Shown here in pieces: positions 1 to 7,882 of a stretch of 39,125 bases of DNA (position 1 is the stretch's first letter; every line of letters begins with the position of its first letter). The DNA lies in assembly GCA_905207905.1 (NCBI GenBank), contig CAJLNC010000016.1, positions 1 to 39,125 of the forward strand. Reading direction: 5' to 3'. The notes under the pieces were generated by a model. That model was given only the letters and a program-made list of their open reading frames with translations, had not been told where the DNA came from and did not search any database. The stretch comes from an uncultured Lachnospiraceae bacterium. GTDB taxonomy: Bacteria > Bacillota_A > Clostridia > Lachnospirales > Lachnospiraceae. Both the position numbers and the translations under genes were made by a program.

Positions 1-352
1 GAAAAACGTTGAACGGGGACAGGCACATATCCAGTCATCTTTTAACAATACAATTGTTACTTTGACAGATGCACAGGGAAATGCTTTATCATGGGCAAGT
101 GCCGGCGGTCTTGGATTTAGAGGTTCAAGGAAATCTACTCCTTATGCAGCTCAGATGGCTGCAGAAACTGCTACCAAAGCAGCTTTAATTCATGGTTTAA
201 AGACGGTTGATGTGTTCGTAAAAGGACCGGGCTCAGGCAGAGAGGCTGCCATCCGTGCGCTTTCCGCTAACGGACTGGAAGTTGTCAGCATCAGAGACGT
301 AACACCGGTACCCCACAACGGATGCCGTCCACCAAAACGCAGAAGAGTCTAA
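1..352 (+). CDS. rpsK: 30S ribosomal protein S11, 5'-truncated by the window edge
   Basis: The frame is open from base 2, reading [20 protein letters not shown] and onward, so the true start lies before the window. S11 sits on the platform of the 30S subunit, where it contacts 16S rRNA near the E site. The family hallmarks are all present: the SSFNNTIVT strand, the [16 protein letters not shown] segment, the [15 protein letters not shown] loop and the basic C-terminus [11 protein letters not shown]. An internal TTG at 62 could be misread as a start, but the conserved S11 N-terminal strand lies upstream of it. The gene is followed after 19 bases by rpsD, as in the alpha operon. Confidence 0.97.
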   Translation, partial: KNVERGQAHIQSSFNNTIVTLTDAQGNALSWASAGGLGFRGSRKSTPYAAQMAAETATKAALIHGLKTVDVFVKGPGSGREAAIRALSANGLEVVSIRDVTPVPHNGCRPPKRRRV

Positions 353-371
353 TTAGGAGGTGCTATAGGAA

Positions 372-965
372 ATGGCAGTTAATAGAGTTCCTGTACTTAA
401 AAGATGTAGATCCCTTGGTCTTGACCCGATCTATTTAGGAATTGATAAAAAATCCAACAGAGAGTTAAAGCGCGCAAACCGTAAAGTAAGTGAGTACGGT
501 CTGCAGTTGAGAGAAAAGCAGAAAGCAAAATTCATCTACGGTGTTCTGGAGAAACCTTTCAGAAATTATTACAAAAAAGCTGACAAAATGCCTGGCATGA
601 CAGGTCCGAACCTGATGACCTTGCTGGAGTGCAGACTGGATAACGTAATCTTCCGTCTTGGATTTGCACGTACCAGAAAAGAGGCACGTCAGATCGTTGA
701 CCACAAGCATGTATTGGTAAATGGCAAGCAGGTAAACATTCCTTCTTACCAGGTATGCGCTGGCGATGTAGTTGAGATCAAAGAGAAATGCAAAGGTTCC
801 CAGAGATATAAAGATATTCTGGAAGTAACCGGCGGAAGACTGGTTCCCGAATGGCTGGAGGCTGATGCCGAGGCACTTAAGGGTACTGTGAAGGAGCTTC
901 CGGCAAGAGATGCCATCGATGTTCCGGTAAACGAAGTGCTTATCGTCGAGTTGTATTCTAAATAA
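372..965 (+). CDS. rpsD: 30S ribosomal protein S4
   Basis: A 197-residue S4, which nucleates 30S assembly by binding 16S rRNA and is the usual autoregulator of the alpha operon. The C-terminal S4 RNA-binding domain is clear around residues 85-150 (LECRLDNVIFRLGFARTRKEARQ, then VLVNGKQVNIPSYQVCAGDVV). The N-terminus (MAVNRVPVLKRCRSLG) lacks the four-cysteine zinc site, so this is the zinc-free form, a variant familiar from Lachnospiraceae. AGGAGG lies just upstream of the ATG. It sits between rpsK and rpoA in the standard order. Confidence 0.97.
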   Translation: MAVNRVPVLKRCRSLGLDPIYLGIDKKSNRELKRANRKVSEYGLQLREKQKAKFIYGVLEKPFRNYYKKADKMPGMTGPNLMTLLECRLDNVIFRLGFARTRKEARQIVDHKHVLVNGKQVNIPSYQVCAGDVVEIKEKCKGSQRYKDILEVTGGRLVPEWLEADAEALKGTVKELPARDAIDVPVNEVLIVELYSK

Positions 966-1016
966 TAAATTTTTGTCACCCTCAAAAATAAGATTACCCA
1001 AAAGGAGGGGCCTAGA

Positions 1017-1976
1017 TTGTTCGATTTTAACAAACCTAAAATTGAAATTGCTGAGATGTCTGAGGACAAGAAATACGGAAGATTTGTGGTAGAACCGTTA
1101 GAGCGAGGCTACGGTACCACCCTGGGAAATTCTCTGAGAAGAATTATGCTTTCTTCTCTGCCGGGGGCGGCTGTAAGTCAGGTGAAGATTGACGGCGTAC
1201 TGCATGAGTTCAGTTCTATTCCTGGTGTAAAGGAAGACGTCACAGAGATTATTATGAATATCAAATCACTGGCTATTAAAAATTCCAGTGAGACGAATGA
1301 GCCGAAGACCGCTTACATTGAGTTTGAAGGCGAGGGTGTGGTGACTGCCGGAGACATTCAGGTGGATCAGGATATTGAGATTATGAATCCGGATCAGGTG
1401 ATTGCTACCTTAAATGGCGGAGCTGACAGCAAGCTGTATATGGAGCTGACCATTACTAAAGGCAGAGGCTACATCAGTGCAGATAAAGGCAAAAAAGAAG
1501 ACATGCCTATCGGTATGATTGCAGTGGATGCGATTTACACACCGGTAGAGCGTGTGAATATGACAGTGGAAGATACCCGTGTCGGTCAGGTGACAGATTA
1601 CGATAAATTGACACTGGACGTATTTACCAATGGAACGCTGGCCCCGGATGAGGCTGTCAGCCTGGCAGCCAAGGTTCTGAGCGCTCACTTAAGCCTATTT
1701 GTAGACTTGTCCGAGAATGCCAAGTCTGTAGAGGTGATGAGCGTGCAGGAAGACAATGAGAAGGAAAAAGTGATGGAGATGAACATCGACGAGCTGGAAT
1801 TGTCCGTCCGTTCCTACAATTGTCTGAAGAGAGCTGGCATCAATACAGTTGAAGAGCTTTGCAGCAAGACTTCTGAGGATATGATGAAGGTTCGTAATCT
1901 GGGCCGCAAGTCATTGGAGGAAGTGCTGGCAAAACTGAAAGAATTAGGATTACAGCTAAACCCTAGCGAGGAGTAA
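1017..1976 (+). CDS. rpoA: DNA-directed RNA polymerase subunit alpha
   Basis: A 319-residue alpha subunit, which dimerises to scaffold RNA polymerase. The N-terminal assembly domain (residues ~1-230) carries [22 protein letters not shown]. The C-terminal domain (~250-319) carries [15 protein letters not shown] and the helix-hairpin-helix segment [14 protein letters not shown], which bind UP elements and activators. The start is TTG, eight bases after a strong AAAGGAGGGG site at 1001-1010, and it places [10 protein letters not shown] at the N-terminus as expected. The stop codon lies inside the first unit of a tandem duplication (1968-2125). Confidence 0.97.
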   Translation: MFDFNKPKIEIAEMSEDKKYGRFVVEPLERGYGTTLGNSLRRIMLSSLPGAAVSQVKIDGVLHEFSSIPGVKEDVTEIIMNIKSLAIKNSSETNEPKTAYIEFEGEGVVTAGDIQVDQDIEIMNPDQVIATLNGGADSKLYMELTITKGRGYISADKGKKEDMPIGMIAVDAIYTPVERVNMTVEDTRVGQVTDYDKLTLDVFTNGTLAPDEAVSLAAKVLSAHLSLFVDLSENAKSVEVMSVQEDNEKEKVMEMNIDELELSVRSYNCLKRAGINTVEELCSKTSEDMMKVRNLGRKSLEEVLAKLKELGLQLNPSEE

Positions 1977-2125
1977 TCCGAGCTAGGGTGCTACTTCACG
2001 AACCGTCAAGGTTTGTGAAGGTACCGCAAGAGGTTTTTGTGAAGAGTAATCTTCACTTGGGTGATGCTTCACGAACCGCTAAGGTTTGTGAAGGTACCGC
2101 AAAGTTCTTTATGAGGAGTAATCCG
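1968..2125 (+). repeat. 73-bp tandem duplication with hairpins between rpoA and rplQ
   Basis: Two imperfect units, 1968-2040 (73 bp) and 2041-2112 (72 bp), are followed by the first 13 bases of a third (2113-2125, GAGGAGTAATCCG). Each unit begins with GAGGAGTAATC or GAAGAGTAATC and holds a hairpin: CTTCACGAACC pairs with GGTTTGTGAAG (1994-2004 with 2010-2020, and 2067-2077 with 2083-2093) with one G-U pair, followed by an identical GTACCGCAA. A further 7-bp stem, CCCTAGC/GCTAGGG (1961-1967 with 1982-1988), brackets the rpoA stop. No T-tract follows the hairpins, so they do not look like terminators. Confidence 0.9.
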
Positions 2126-2214
2126 AATTATAAACACACGATGGACATAGACAGCATTCTGCCAGTAAGCCCGAAGTGTATGACAGAGTGTTCCAGAATG
2201 GAGGAAAAGAAAGA

Positions 2215-2751
2215 ATGGCAGGTTATAGAAAACTTAGCAGAACTGCAGACCAGAGAAAGGCTCTGCTTAGAAACCAGGTAACAGCTCTGCTTTACAGAGG
2301 CAAAATCGTTACCACTGAGGCAAAGGCAAAAGAGGTTCGCAAAATTGCTGAAGGCCTGATTGCTATGGCAGTAAAAGAGAAGGACAACTTCGAGACTGTT
2401 ACCGTAACCGCTAAGGTTGCCCGCAAGGACAAAGACGGTAAGAGAGTGAAAGAAGTAGTAGACGGCAAGAAAGTTACCGTATACGATGAAGTTCAGAAGG
2501 AAATCAAAAAGGATATGCCCAGCAGACTGCACGCAAGACGTCAGATGCTGAAGGTTCTTTATCCGGTAAAAGAGGTTCCGGCAGAGGCAGCTGGAAAGAA
2601 GAAGAATACCAAACAGGTAGATCTTCCTGCAAAGCTGTTTGATGAGATCGCACCCAAGTATGCTGATCGTAACGGCGGCTATACCCGTATCGTAAAGATC
2701 GGACAGCGTCGTGGAGACGGAGCTATGGAAGTAGTTCTGGAGCTGGTATAA
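2215..2751 (+). CDS. rplQ: 50S ribosomal protein L17
   Basis: A 178-residue L17, a 50S protein near the peptide exit tunnel. The start at 2215 gives MAGYRKLSRTADQRKALLRN, the conserved L17 opening, with GGAGG at 2200-2204 in front; an in-frame ATG at 2176 would add 13 residues that do not fit the family. L17 is usually about 115-130 residues. The extra length comes from a charged insertion at residues ~58-95 and a second one around 120-130, before the conserved end NGGYTRIVKIGQRRGDGAMEVVLEL. Such enlarged L17 proteins are known in Lachnospiraceae. It is the last gene of the alpha operon. Confidence 0.96.
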   Translation: MAGYRKLSRTADQRKALLRNQVTALLYRGKIVTTEAKAKEVRKIAEGLIAMAVKEKDNFETVTVTAKVARKDKDGKRVKEVVDGKKVTVYDEVQKEIKKDMPSRLHARRQMLKVLYPVKEVPAEAAGKKKNTKQVDLPAKLFDEIAPKYADRNGGYTRIVKIGQRRGDGAMEVVLELV

Positions 2752-2770
2752 TTTAACTGAGAGTAGATAG

Positions 2771-2820
2771 CAGGAGGCTGTGGCAAAAGAGAGAAGAATT
2801 TTGCGGCAGCCTCCTGTTTC
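2771..2820 (+). terminator. Probable intrinsic terminator after rplQ
   Basis: CAGGAGGCTG (2771-2780) is perfectly complementary to CAGCCTCCTG (2807-2816). The stem continues through GCAAAA/TTTTGC after a one- to two-base mismatch. Only a short TTTCCT follows, so termination may be partial. A second hairpin with one bulge (2823-2850) has no T-tract. Confidence 0.7.
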
Positions 2821-2895
2821 CTAATCAGAGAAACAAGAAGTTTTCTGATTGGGAAGCACTCTTTTGTTCCTTGAAACTTGGATAAAGGCAGCAGA

Positions 2896-3777
2896 ATGGG
2901 GAATTGGCGAATGATGGTGTTGTTTGTAATGATTGGGATGACGAAAGCAGAATTTCTGACTATGCCGGGTGTAGAGACAATGCTGAAGGATTTCCAGTCG
3001 AACCAGGTAAGGTGGGAGTTCTGGGCCCGTGGAACTGTAAAGCTGGATTTTCCCGTAAAACCGGAGGTTGTGCTGACTGATAGCATGCAGGTGGCAGAGA
3101 AGCTTTCAGCCACCGGCACTTGCTGCGTTGGCTATCAGAAGCCGGGAAATACAGAATTTTTTACTGGCGCGGAGCTAGTGCTGATTTCTTTTCTGAATTT
3201 GGACGCTGCCTTTTTTTCTAATATTTATCGCAGACACCAGGGACTGCCGGTGGTGATTGCAGAGACGGAGCATCTCTGTATTCGCGAGAGCGCTCCGACA
3301 GATTTTGACGAGCTGTATTGGATTTCCAGGGAAGATGGGAATTCAGACTACATGGAAGCTATGGGGAGCGATGAGGAAGAGGAACGGGAAAAATTTTTGG
3401 ACTATATCCGCTGTATGTACCAGTTTTATGGCTTCGGCCTCTGGACTGTGGAGGAGAAGGAGCATGGTAGGATTGTGGGACGCTGCGGTTTTTTTGTCAC
3501 AGATGAGATTCCGGGAGGCTGTGTGGAAATTGGATATTTGATCGGGAAGAACTATCGGAGAAAACATTTTGCCCTGGAAGCGTGCAGACAGATTTTGAAC
3601 TATGCCTTCTATGATTTGGAAATACCGAAAGTATATGCAGCCATCCGTAAAGAGAACAGACCTTCTCAGGAGCTGGCAAAGCGGCTGGGATTTTGTCTTT
3701 CCGGGAGAGCGCATTCAGAACCAGGAACAGAATTGTGGATTGCGGTTGGTACTCATCAGACAGTGCCGGAAGCATGA
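2896..3777 (+). CDS. GNAT-family N-acetyltransferase with an N-terminal extra domain
   Basis: About 293 residues. The C-terminal half (from LCIRESAPTDFDELYWI, residue ~130) is a GNAT fold that transfers an acetyl group from acetyl-CoA; EIGYLIGKNYRRKHFALEAC is the beta4-alpha3 motif and VYAAIRKENRPSQELAKRLGF is motif B. The acetyl-CoA pyrophosphate loop, normally R/Q-x-x-G-x-G/A, reads RRKHFA and so lacks the first glycine. The N-terminal half (VVLTDSMQVAEKLSATG..., ending YRRHQGLPVVIAETE) resembles the HAD-like domain that precedes GNAT domains in some Lachnospiraceae proteins; this is from memory. I chose ATG 2896 because AAAGG lies 8 bases upstream; an in-frame TTG at 2878 has no such site. 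The acceptor substrate is unknown. Confidence 0.8.
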   Translation: MGNWRMMVLFVMIGMTKAEFLTMPGVETMLKDFQSNQVRWEFWARGTVKLDFPVKPEVVLTDSMQVAEKLSATGTCCVGYQKPGNTEFFTGAELVLISFLNLDAAFFSNIYRRHQGLPVVIAETEHLCIRESAPTDFDELYWISREDGNSDYMEAMGSDEEEEREKFLDYIRCMYQFYGFGLWTVEEKEHGRIVGRCGFFVTDEIPGGCVEIGYLIGKNYRRKHFALEACRQILNYAFYDLEIPKVYAAIRKENRPSQELAKRLGFCLSGRAHSEPGTELWIAVGTHQTVPEA

Positions 3778-4155
3778 GCCGATCAGAGCGGGCTGGAGAA
3801 AGGAAATAGGACAGGAAGGCTTGAGACAGCGGGGACTGGCGAAAAGGATAAGACAACAGAAAATGCAGAAAAAACGACTGCCGGAAGGAACTTCAAACAG
3901 GAGGAGATACGCTCTTGATCGGTTGAAGTTTTTACAGCAGTCGTATTTTTGTCATAGGAGATTTGTAGTATCAGCGTATTGCCCCCTGTACACTGATGCT
4001 AGCTGCGGGTGAGCACAACATTGAAAATTCAGCAAATTTCCATGACGGACAATTGGGCCGGAAAGAGGAGAAACTGCTCTTTCGTGACCATATGTTCCTT
4101 AAATATGGATTTGAAACCAATTTTTAAGAAGAATCTCCGAGAAGATATTATAAAA
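3778..4155. other. Gene-free stretch between the GNAT gene and the cyclophilin gene
   Basis: Apart from the terminator at 3874-3951, I see only a GTCATAGGAGATTTG stretch at 3951-3965, which resembles a decayed half of the dispersed TTTCATAGGAA palindrome, and a short GAAAGAG/CTCTTTC hairpin (4061-4083) with no T-tract. The two flanking genes converge here. No convincing gene was found. Confidence 0.6.
3874..3951 (+). terminator. Intrinsic terminator after the GNAT gene
   Basis: ACGACTGC (3874-3881) pairs with GCAGTCGT (3937-3944) and, inside it, AACTTCAA (3889-3896) pairs with TTGAAGTT (3923-3930). The stem is followed directly by ATTTTTG. The loop is long, but the two-part stem and the T-tract fit a + strand terminator. 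Confidence 0.8.
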
Positions 4156-4677
4156 TCAGCGTTTCTCCGGTTCTGGATAATCAATGCCGAAGGTATCCAC
4201 AGTCATAGATTTGATCTTCTGTTCTTCCATAGGGCGATCATTGTAATCGGTATCCACTTCGGCAATTTTGTTTACGACATCCATGCCCTCAGTGATTTTG
4301 CCGAAAGCCGCATAGGCACCGTCCAGATGGGGCGCGTTTTTATGCATAATAAAGAACTGAGAACCGGCAGAGTTAGGATCCATAGCTCGAGCCATGGAGA
4401 GAACTCCTGCTGTGTGCTTTAAGCTGTTAGGCACACCGTTCTGGGCAAATTCTCCTTTAATGCAGTAGCCGGGGCCGCCCATCCCGTTTCCGTCAGGACA
4501 GCCGCCCTGGATCATAAAGCCATTGATCACACGGTGAAAAATCAATCCGTTATAAAAGCCTTTTTTAACCAGGCTAATAAAGTTGTTTACAGAGATGGGA
4601 GCCACCTCAGGGTATAATTCTAATTTCATTACGTCACCATTTTCCATTGTAATGGTAACCATGGGATTCTGAGCCAT
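4156..4677 (-). CDS. Cyclophilin-type peptidyl-prolyl cis-trans isomerase
   Basis: 173 residues without a signal peptide, so a cytoplasmic cyclophilin that catalyses cis-trans isomerisation of X-Pro bonds during folding. The active-site blocks are present: GLIFHRVINGFMIQGG (catalytic Arg in FHR, plus Gln), LSMARAMDPNSAGSQFFI and LDGAYAAFGKITEGMDVV. It is transcribed alone, convergent with the GNAT gene and divergent from the ecf operon. ATG 4675-4677 follows an AGGAGAG site, and a well-formed promoter lies upstream at 4775-4803. Confidence 0.95.
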   Translation of the reverse strand: MAQNPMVTITMENGDVMKLELYPEVAPISVNNFISLVKKGFYNGLIFHRVINGFMIQGGCPDGNGMGGPGYCIKGEFAQNGVPNSLKHTAGVLSMARAMDPNSAGSQFFIMHKNAPHLDGAYAAFGKITEGMDVVNKIAEVDTDYNDRPMEEQKIKSMTVDTFGIDYPEPEKR

Positions 4678-4774
4678 AATACTCTCCTTTCTTTTGCCGG
4701 GAACGCCGCGGCAGAACTGTAAATCATTTTAAAACCACCGAATTTGAAAAAAGAGATCCGGAGGCTTCTCTCTA

Positions 4775-4803
4775 TTTATACCATATTTTTTCCAAAGGGG
4801 CAA
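4775..4803 (-). promoter_or_regulatory. Sigma-A promoter for the cyclophilin gene
   Basis: On the - strand, TTGCCC (4803-4798) and TATAAA (4780-4775) are separated by exactly 17 bases. This gives a leader of about 95 bases before the cyclophilin ATG. Confidence 0.75.
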
Positions 4804-4922
4804 GTCATGGAAGAAAAGAGCCCTGGGCTGGCCTGCCGTAAAAAGGATACAGCAGAGAGTGGGGGACTTTTTGCTGCGGAGAAGAGATAGAAGCGAAATC
4901 CACTGGTTTTTAGTGCTTCCTC

Positions 4923-4951
4923 TTGCTTTTTAAGGGTGTAGTTGATATAAT
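4923..4951 (+). promoter_or_regulatory. Sigma-A promoter for the ecf operon leader
   Basis: TTGCTT (4923-4928), a 17-base spacer and TATAAT (4946-4951). Transcription would begin near 4958, leaving a leader of about 225 bases before ecfA1. Confidence 0.8.
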
Positions 4952-4967
4952 CTGACAGATGGTATAC

Positions 4968-4991
4968 CGCCTGAAGACAGGCGTATTTTTT
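4968..4991 (+). terminator. Terminator-like hairpin at the start of the ecf leader
   Basis: CGCCTG (4968-4973), loop AAGA, CAGGCG (4978-4983), then TATTTTTT. It lies only about 10 bases after the predicted transcription start, so it would act on the ecf promoter itself as an early attenuator or produce a very short RNA. Confidence 0.6.
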
Positions 4992-5013
4992 GTGACACAG
5001 GAAATGTTTTTTA

Positions 5014-5038
5014 TTTCATAGGAATCTTTTCTATGAAA
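5014..5038 (+). repeat. Dispersed palindrome, copy 1
   Basis: TTTCATAGGAA (5014-5024) pairs with TTTCTATGAAA (5028-5038) in an 11-bp stem with one G-U pair and a three-base loop. It is followed by CAAAAATGTTCCG. The same element occurs at 9844-9870 and 13760-13786 in the opposite orientation. Confidence 0.85.
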
Positions 5039-5109
5039 CAAAAATGTTCCGAAGGATCGCACTGCGGCGGACCGGAAAGATGCCGCTGAAGCGACAAGGC
5101 TCAGGCGGA

Positions 5110-5136
5110 GAAGTCTGCCAGCAGACTTCATTTTTA
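5110..5136 (+). terminator. Terminator-like hairpin in the ecf leader (possible attenuator)
   Basis: GAAGTCTG (5110-5117), loop CCAG, CAGACTTC (5122-5129), then ATTTTTA. It sits about 50 bases before the ecfA1 start and downstream of the operon's promoter, the usual position of an attenuator. A second small hairpin, GCCTG/CAGGC (5153-5165), lies next to the ribosome-binding site. Confidence 0.7.
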
Positions 5137-5184
5137 TGCTGAGGTCAGATATGCCTGCGTCAGGCAGGAGAAAGAAGCAGCCAG

Positions 5185-6186
5185 ATGAATATAATTAATG
5201 GAAAAAAACTGGAATTTGAATATGTGAAACTAGATGAGAATGGTCAGGTAGAGTCCAGAATGAAGGCCGTGGACGGCGTGGATCTGAATGTGCAGGCAGG
5301 AGATTTTATTGCAATCCTGGGACACAATGGATCCGGAAAATCTACTCTGGCCAAGCATATCAATGCGATTTTGCTTCCTACAGAGGGGACGCTGTATGTG
5401 GATGGCAAGGATACCAAGGATGAGAGCAAGCTTTGGGAGATCCGTCAGACGGCAGGTATGGTGTTTCAAAATCCGGATAATCAGATCATTGGAACTATAG
5501 TGGATGAGGATGTGGGATTTGGTCCGGAGAATATGGGGATACCTAAGGAAGAAATCTGGCGCCGTGTGGAAAACAGTCTGAAGGCAGTAGGAATGTGGGA
5601 ATATCGTTCGCATTCTCCCAATAAGCTGTCTGGAGGACAGAAACAGCGGGTGGCCATAGCAGGAGTAGTGGCGATGCAGCCGAAATGTATTGTTTTGGAT
5701 GAGCCTACCGCCATGCTGGATCCCAATGGAAGAAAAGAAGTGATCCAGACGATCCGGGAGCTGAACCGTCTGGAAAAGGTAACGGTGATCCTGATTACTC
5801 ATTACATGGAAGAGGTGATCCATGCAGATCAGGTAATTGTGATGGATCAGGGGAAGATCGTGATGCAGGGCACTCCCAGGGAAATTTTTTCTCAGGTGGA
5901 AAAGCTGAAAGCCTACCGTTTGGATGTACCCCAGGCAACGCTGTTGGCTCATGAGCTTCGCAGAGAAGGTCTGGATTTGCCGGAAGACATCCTGAGTATT
6001 GAGGAGCTGACAGCGGCACTGGAAAGGTGCAGGAAGTCTCAAGGACAGAGCGGGGAAATTAAGACGGTGAATTCTGAGAAAAGGGAAGAAAAGAATGGAG
6101 AGGCCGGAGAAAGGATAAGTCCCCACAAGAAAAACTTGAAAAGATCCGGGCAAGAGGAAAGTGCAGGTGAGCGTTGTGGCAATTAA
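5185..6186 (+). CDS. ecfA1: ECF transporter ATPase EcfA1
   Basis: First ATPase of the energy-coupling-factor module, which drives vitamin or metal uptake with interchangeable S components. Motifs: Walker [10 protein letters not shown] (46-54), Q-loop VFQNPDNQI (~93-101), signature [13 protein letters not shown] (148-160), Walker [13 protein letters not shown] (168-179) and switch His in LITHYMEE (His206). At 333 residues it is about 50 longer than usual; the tail from ~288 is highly charged ([20 protein letters not shown]), probably disordered, and overlaps the start of ecfA2. The ribosome-binding site (GGAGAAAG) is rather far from the ATG. No S-component gene is adjacent. Confidence 0.95.
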   Translation: MNIINGKKLEFEYVKLDENGQVESRMKAVDGVDLNVQAGDFIAILGHNGSGKSTLAKHINAILLPTEGTLYVDGKDTKDESKLWEIRQTAGMVFQNPDNQIIGTIVDEDVGFGPENMGIPKEEIWRRVENSLKAVGMWEYRSHSPNKLSGGQKQRVAIAGVVAMQPKCIVLDEPTAMLDPNGRKEVIQTIRELNRLEKVTVILITHYMEEVIHADQVIVMDQGKIVMQGTPREIFSQVEKLKAYRLDVPQATLLAHELRREGLDLPEDILSIEELTAALERCRKSQGQSGEIKTVNSEKREEKNGEAGERISPHKKNLKRSGQEESAGERCGN

Positions 6187-7024
6187 GATTGAGCATTTAA
6201 ATTATACCTATAGCACAGGAACCGCCTTTGAAAAGCACGCTCTGAAGGATATTAATCTGGAGATACCAAACGGGCAGTTTATCGGTCTGATCGGCCATAC
6301 AGGATCTGGAAAATCTACGCTGATCCAGCATCTGAACGGATTGCTGAAGGGAACCTCAGGAACCATTTATTATGATGGAGAATCTATTTATGGGGAAGGA
6401 TACCAGATGAAAGATCTGCGAAGCAAGGTAGGACTGGTATTTCAGTATCCGGAACATCAGCTTTTCGAGATCGATGTCTTTCATGATGTATGTTTTGGCC
6501 CCAAAAATCTGGGGCTGAGCATGGAGGAAGTGGAAGAGCGGGCCAGAGAAGCGCTGGATCAGGTGGGACTGGGACATGAGTTCTATAAAAAATCTCCCTT
6601 TGAGCTTTCGGGAGGGCAGAAACGCAGGGTGGCTATTGCAGGTATTTTGGCTATGAAGCCGGAAGTTTTGATCCTGGATGAGCCAACCGCAGGACTGGAT
6701 CCCAAAGGAAGAGATGAGATCCTGGATCAGGTAGCCAGACTGCATCGGGAACGGAAGATCACAGTCATCCTGGTTTCACACAGTATGGAGGATGTGGCCA
6801 ATTATGTGGAGCGTATTATTGTGATGAACCGGGGGGAGGTACTCTTTGACCAGACTCCGGCAGCCGTATTTGCCCATTATAAGGAACTGGAGGCGGTTGG
6901 TCTGGCAGCCCCACAGGTAACATATGTAACCCAGAAACTGAAGGAAACAGGCTGGGATATTGATACCTCCGTTACAACTATTGAAGAAGCAAAGCAGGCG
7001 ATTTTGAAGGCCCTGCACAGATAA
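6176..7024 (+). CDS. ecfA2: ECF transporter ATPase EcfA2
   Basis: Second ATPase of the ECF module, pairing with EcfA1 under EcfT. Motifs: Walker [10 protein letters not shown] (~40-48), Q-loop [10 protein letters not shown], signature [13 protein letters not shown], Walker [14 protein letters not shown] and switch His in LVSHSMED. Three in-frame GTG codons (6161, 6167, 6176) could start it. I chose 6176 because it gives [13 protein letters not shown], the usual EcfA2 opening, with AGGTGAG just upstream. It overlaps ecfA1 by 11 bases, implying translational coupling and equal output of the two ATPases. Confidence 0.95.
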   Translation: MAIKIEHLNYTYSTGTAFEKHALKDINLEIPNGQFIGLIGHTGSGKSTLIQHLNGLLKGTSGTIYYDGESIYGEGYQMKDLRSKVGLVFQYPEHQLFEIDVFHDVCFGPKNLGLSMEEVEERAREALDQVGLGHEFYKKSPFELSGGQKRRVAIAGILAMKPEVLILDEPTAGLDPKGRDEILDQVARLHRERKITVILVSHSMEDVANYVERIIVMNRGEVLFDQTPAAVFAHYKELEAVGLAAPQVTYVTQKLKETGWDIDTSVTTIEEAKQAILKALHR

Positions 7025-7036
7025 GAGGATAAAGCT

Positions 7037-7870
7037 ATGTTAAGAGATATCACCTTGGGCCAGTATTATCCGGCAGATTCATCGATTCATAAACTGGACC
7101 CGCGGGTAAAGCTGGCAGGCACACTGGTATTTATTATATCGCTGTTTGCCTTCCATTCCATAAGCAGCTATTTGCTGGCGACTTTGGCGCTGGCGGCAGT
7201 GATCAAAGTATCAAAAGTTCCTTTTTCCTTCATTGTAAGGGGATTAAAGACGATTTTTCTGCTGATGCTGATAACCGTAGTGTTTAACCTGTTTTTGACT
7301 CCGGGAACCCCGGTGGTTCACATCTGGAAGCTGACCATTACCTGGGAGGGAATCCGGGTTGCTGTTTTTACGGTGATCCGTTTGATTTATCTGATCATTG
7401 GATCTTCTGTCATGACCCTGACCACCACTCCCAACGATTTGACGGACGGGTTGGAAAAGGGCTTGGGATTTTTAAATAAGATTCACATTCCGGTGCATGA
7501 GATCGCAATGATCATGTCCATTGCTCTTCGTTTTATTCCTATTTTAATGGAAGAGACAGATAAGATTATGAAGGCTCAGATGGCCAGAGGGGCAGATTTT
7601 GACAGCGGAGGCCTGATACAGAAAGCAAAGAGCATGGTTCCGCTGCTGGTTCCTTTGTTTATTTCCGCATTCCGAAGAGCCAACGATCTGGCGATGGCTA
7701 TGGAGGCCAGAGGATATCATGGCGCTGAGGGAAGAACAAAAATGCGGCCGCTGGAATACAAAAAGAGAGATCGTATTGCCTATGGCTTCCTGTTTTTGTA
7801 TCTGGCAGCTATGTTTCTGATAAGCCGGTATGTGCAGATAGAGGCCTGGATTGGGCTTCTGTGGAAATGA
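7037..7870 (+). CDS. ecfT: ECF transporter transmembrane protein EcfT
   Basis: 277 residues; the membrane scaffold that joins the two ATPases to a substrate-binding S component. Hydrophobic segments cover roughly residues 28-60, 70-92, 107-130 and 245-265. The two coupling-helix motifs that contact the ATPases are visible as MARGADFDSG and EARGYHGAEGR. It starts 12 bases after ecfA2 and ends 12 bases before truA, so it belongs to the same transcript. Confidence 0.95.
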   Translation: MLRDITLGQYYPADSSIHKLDPRVKLAGTLVFIISLFAFHSISSYLLATLALAAVIKVSKVPFSFIVRGLKTIFLLMLITVVFNLFLTPGTPVVHIWKLTITWEGIRVAVFTVIRLIYLIIGSSVMTLTTTPNDLTDGLEKGLGFLNKIHIPVHEIAMIMSIALRFIPILMEETDKIMKAQMARGADFDSGGLIQKAKSMVPLLVPLFISAFRRANDLAMAMEARGYHGAEGRTKMRPLEYKKRDRIAYGFLFLYLAAMFLISRYVQIEAWIGLLWK

Positions 7871-7882
7871 GGCTCGGAGAAA

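Larger units (their letters stand above)
4952..5184 (+). promoter_or_regulatory. Structured 5' leader of the ecfA1-ecfA2-ecfT-truA operon
   Basis: Between the promoter and ecfA1 the leader contains, in order, the 4968-4991 hairpin, the palindrome at 5014-5038, a GC-rich segment with stem GCGGC/GCCGC (~5060-5085), the attenuator-like hairpin 5110-5136 and a hairpin next to the ribosome-binding site. I could not match it to the cobalamin, TPP, THF, glycine or FMN riboswitch cores. The remaining part of this intergenic stretch (4804-4922) shows no feature. Confidence 0.5.

Noticed and set aside
1968..2125. Repeats between rpoA and rplQ as a CRISPR array
   Set aside because: The units are adjacent, with no unique spacers between short identical repeats, and only two full copies exist.
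2215..2751. Enlarged L17 as a novel fusion
   Set aside because: Longer L17 proteins with a central insertion are normal in Lachnospiraceae; the ribosomal core is intact.
4009..4155. A small + strand gene or a protein remnant (RDHMFLKYGFETNF in one frame)
   Set aside because: Too short, no ribosome-binding site, and it cannot be assigned to a family; it runs into the antisense of the cyclophilin gene.
5040..5135. Glycine riboswitch in the ecf leader
   Set aside because: CTGAAGCGACAAGG and CTCAGGCGG superficially resemble parts of the core, but the order and the conserved AAAAGGACAGA stretch do not fit, and ECF genes are not glycine targets.
5230..6153. Long - strand open frame (307 codons) opposite ecfA1
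   Set aside because: Antisense to a clear ATPase with all motifs; its translation has no recognisable domain and no ribosome-binding site.
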